Shown in pieces: positions 6,667 to 6,713 of a stretch of DNA of 6,713 bases. The notes below the pieces were generated by a model. The model saw nothing but the letters and a program-made list of their open reading frames with translations. It was not told where the DNA came from and ran no database searches. The stretch spans positions 1-6,713 of the forward strand of contig CAZHNG010000358.1 of assembly GCA_964533785.1 (NCBI GenBank), read 5' to 3'. The DNA comes from JANQRV01 sp964533785 (lineage in GTDB: Bacteria > Bacteroidota > Bacteroidia > Chitinophagales > Saprospiraceae). The position numbers and the translations under genes were made by a program. Numbering within the stretch: the stretch's first letter is position 1; every line of letters begins with the position of its first letter.

Positions 6667-6713
6667 TGGTTGCGGGGGTAGGATTTGAACCTACGACCTT
6701 CAGGTTATGAGCC
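6667..6713 (-). tRNA. Initiator tRNA-Met (CAU), 3' part, cut by window edge
   Basis: The reverse strand gives the 3' 47 bases of a tRNA. The anticodon loop CTCATAA has anticodon CAT at 6707-6709, with anticodon-stem 3' strand CCTGA. A five-base variable loop (AGGTC), T-arm GTAGG/TTCAAAT/CCTAC, acceptor strand CCCCGCA and encoded ACCA follow. The A at position 72 before discriminator A73 is the initiator hallmark (a mismatch with C1 is expected). Elongator tRNA-Met would have a paired base there. The anticodon stem has G30:C40 and G31:C39. U41 implies an A29:U41 pair instead of the third G:C of the E. coli initiator, a variant I believe occurs in alphaproteobacteria. The D-arm and 5' acceptor strand lie outside the window. 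It is transcribed towards the operon. Confidence 0.93.

Noticed and set aside
6504..6710. Small + ORF starting in a TGATG overlap after the last ATPase, ending GVGFEPTTFRL
   Set aside because: That C-terminus is the well-known false translation of the antisense strand of a tRNA T-arm and anticodon arm. The frame also crosses the tRNA terminator.
6667..6713. tRNA 3' end as an attachment site with a repeat inside the window
   Set aside because: I saw no second copy of the T-arm/acceptor sequence elsewhere in the window and no integrase gene, so an att site cannot be supported here.
1..6713. CRISPR array, insertion sequence or toxin-antitoxin system
   Set aside because: No spaced direct repeats, transposase motifs, terminal inverted repeats or small paired genes were seen on either strand.

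Overview
The window holds one complete five-part ABC transporter operon of the peptide/opine/nickel (PepT, Dpp/Opp-like) class with an embedded amidase gene, all on the + strand, followed by a convergent initiator tRNA gene on the - strand. The DNA is GC-rich, with strong G/C preference at third codon positions. The tRNA sequence, the Sec-exported binding protein without a lipobox, and the gene types suggest a GC-rich alphaproteobacterium (Rhizobiales or Rhodospirillales type). That placement is an inference from style, not from a marker gene.

Layout: 1-168 is a leader without a convincing gene. It carries a possible minus-strand 31-codon reading frame and the ambiguous start of the first gene. 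Next come a DppC-type permease (169-1023), a DppB-type permease (1023-1946, 1-base overlap), a family 5 periplasmic substrate-binding protein (1971-3587), an acetamidase/formamidase family hydrolase (3602-4546), a DppD-type ATPase (4580-5542) and a DppF-type ATPase (about 5539-6504, 4-base GTGA overlap). The intergenic gaps (24, 14 and 33 bases) and overlaps indicate one polycistronic transcript. From 6505 to 6616 there is no gene. A short intrinsic terminator (6617-6634) and the 3' half of an initiator tRNA-Met gene (6667-6713) belong to minus-strand transcription.

Working model: the binding protein captures a substrate in the periplasm, the two permeases form the channel, and the two ATPases drive import. 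The cytoplasmic amidase, encoded between the binding protein and the ATPases, would cleave an amide bond in the imported compound or in one of its products and release ammonia. The substrate cannot be read from the sequence. The most noteworthy points are the amidase inside a peptide-type transporter operon, the C-B-A-amidase-D-F gene order, a natural seven-histidine run at the amidase N-terminus, and a perfect hairpin directly in front of the DppD-type ATPase start. I did not find strong evidence for a wholly new system; the transporter and the enzyme belong to known families.
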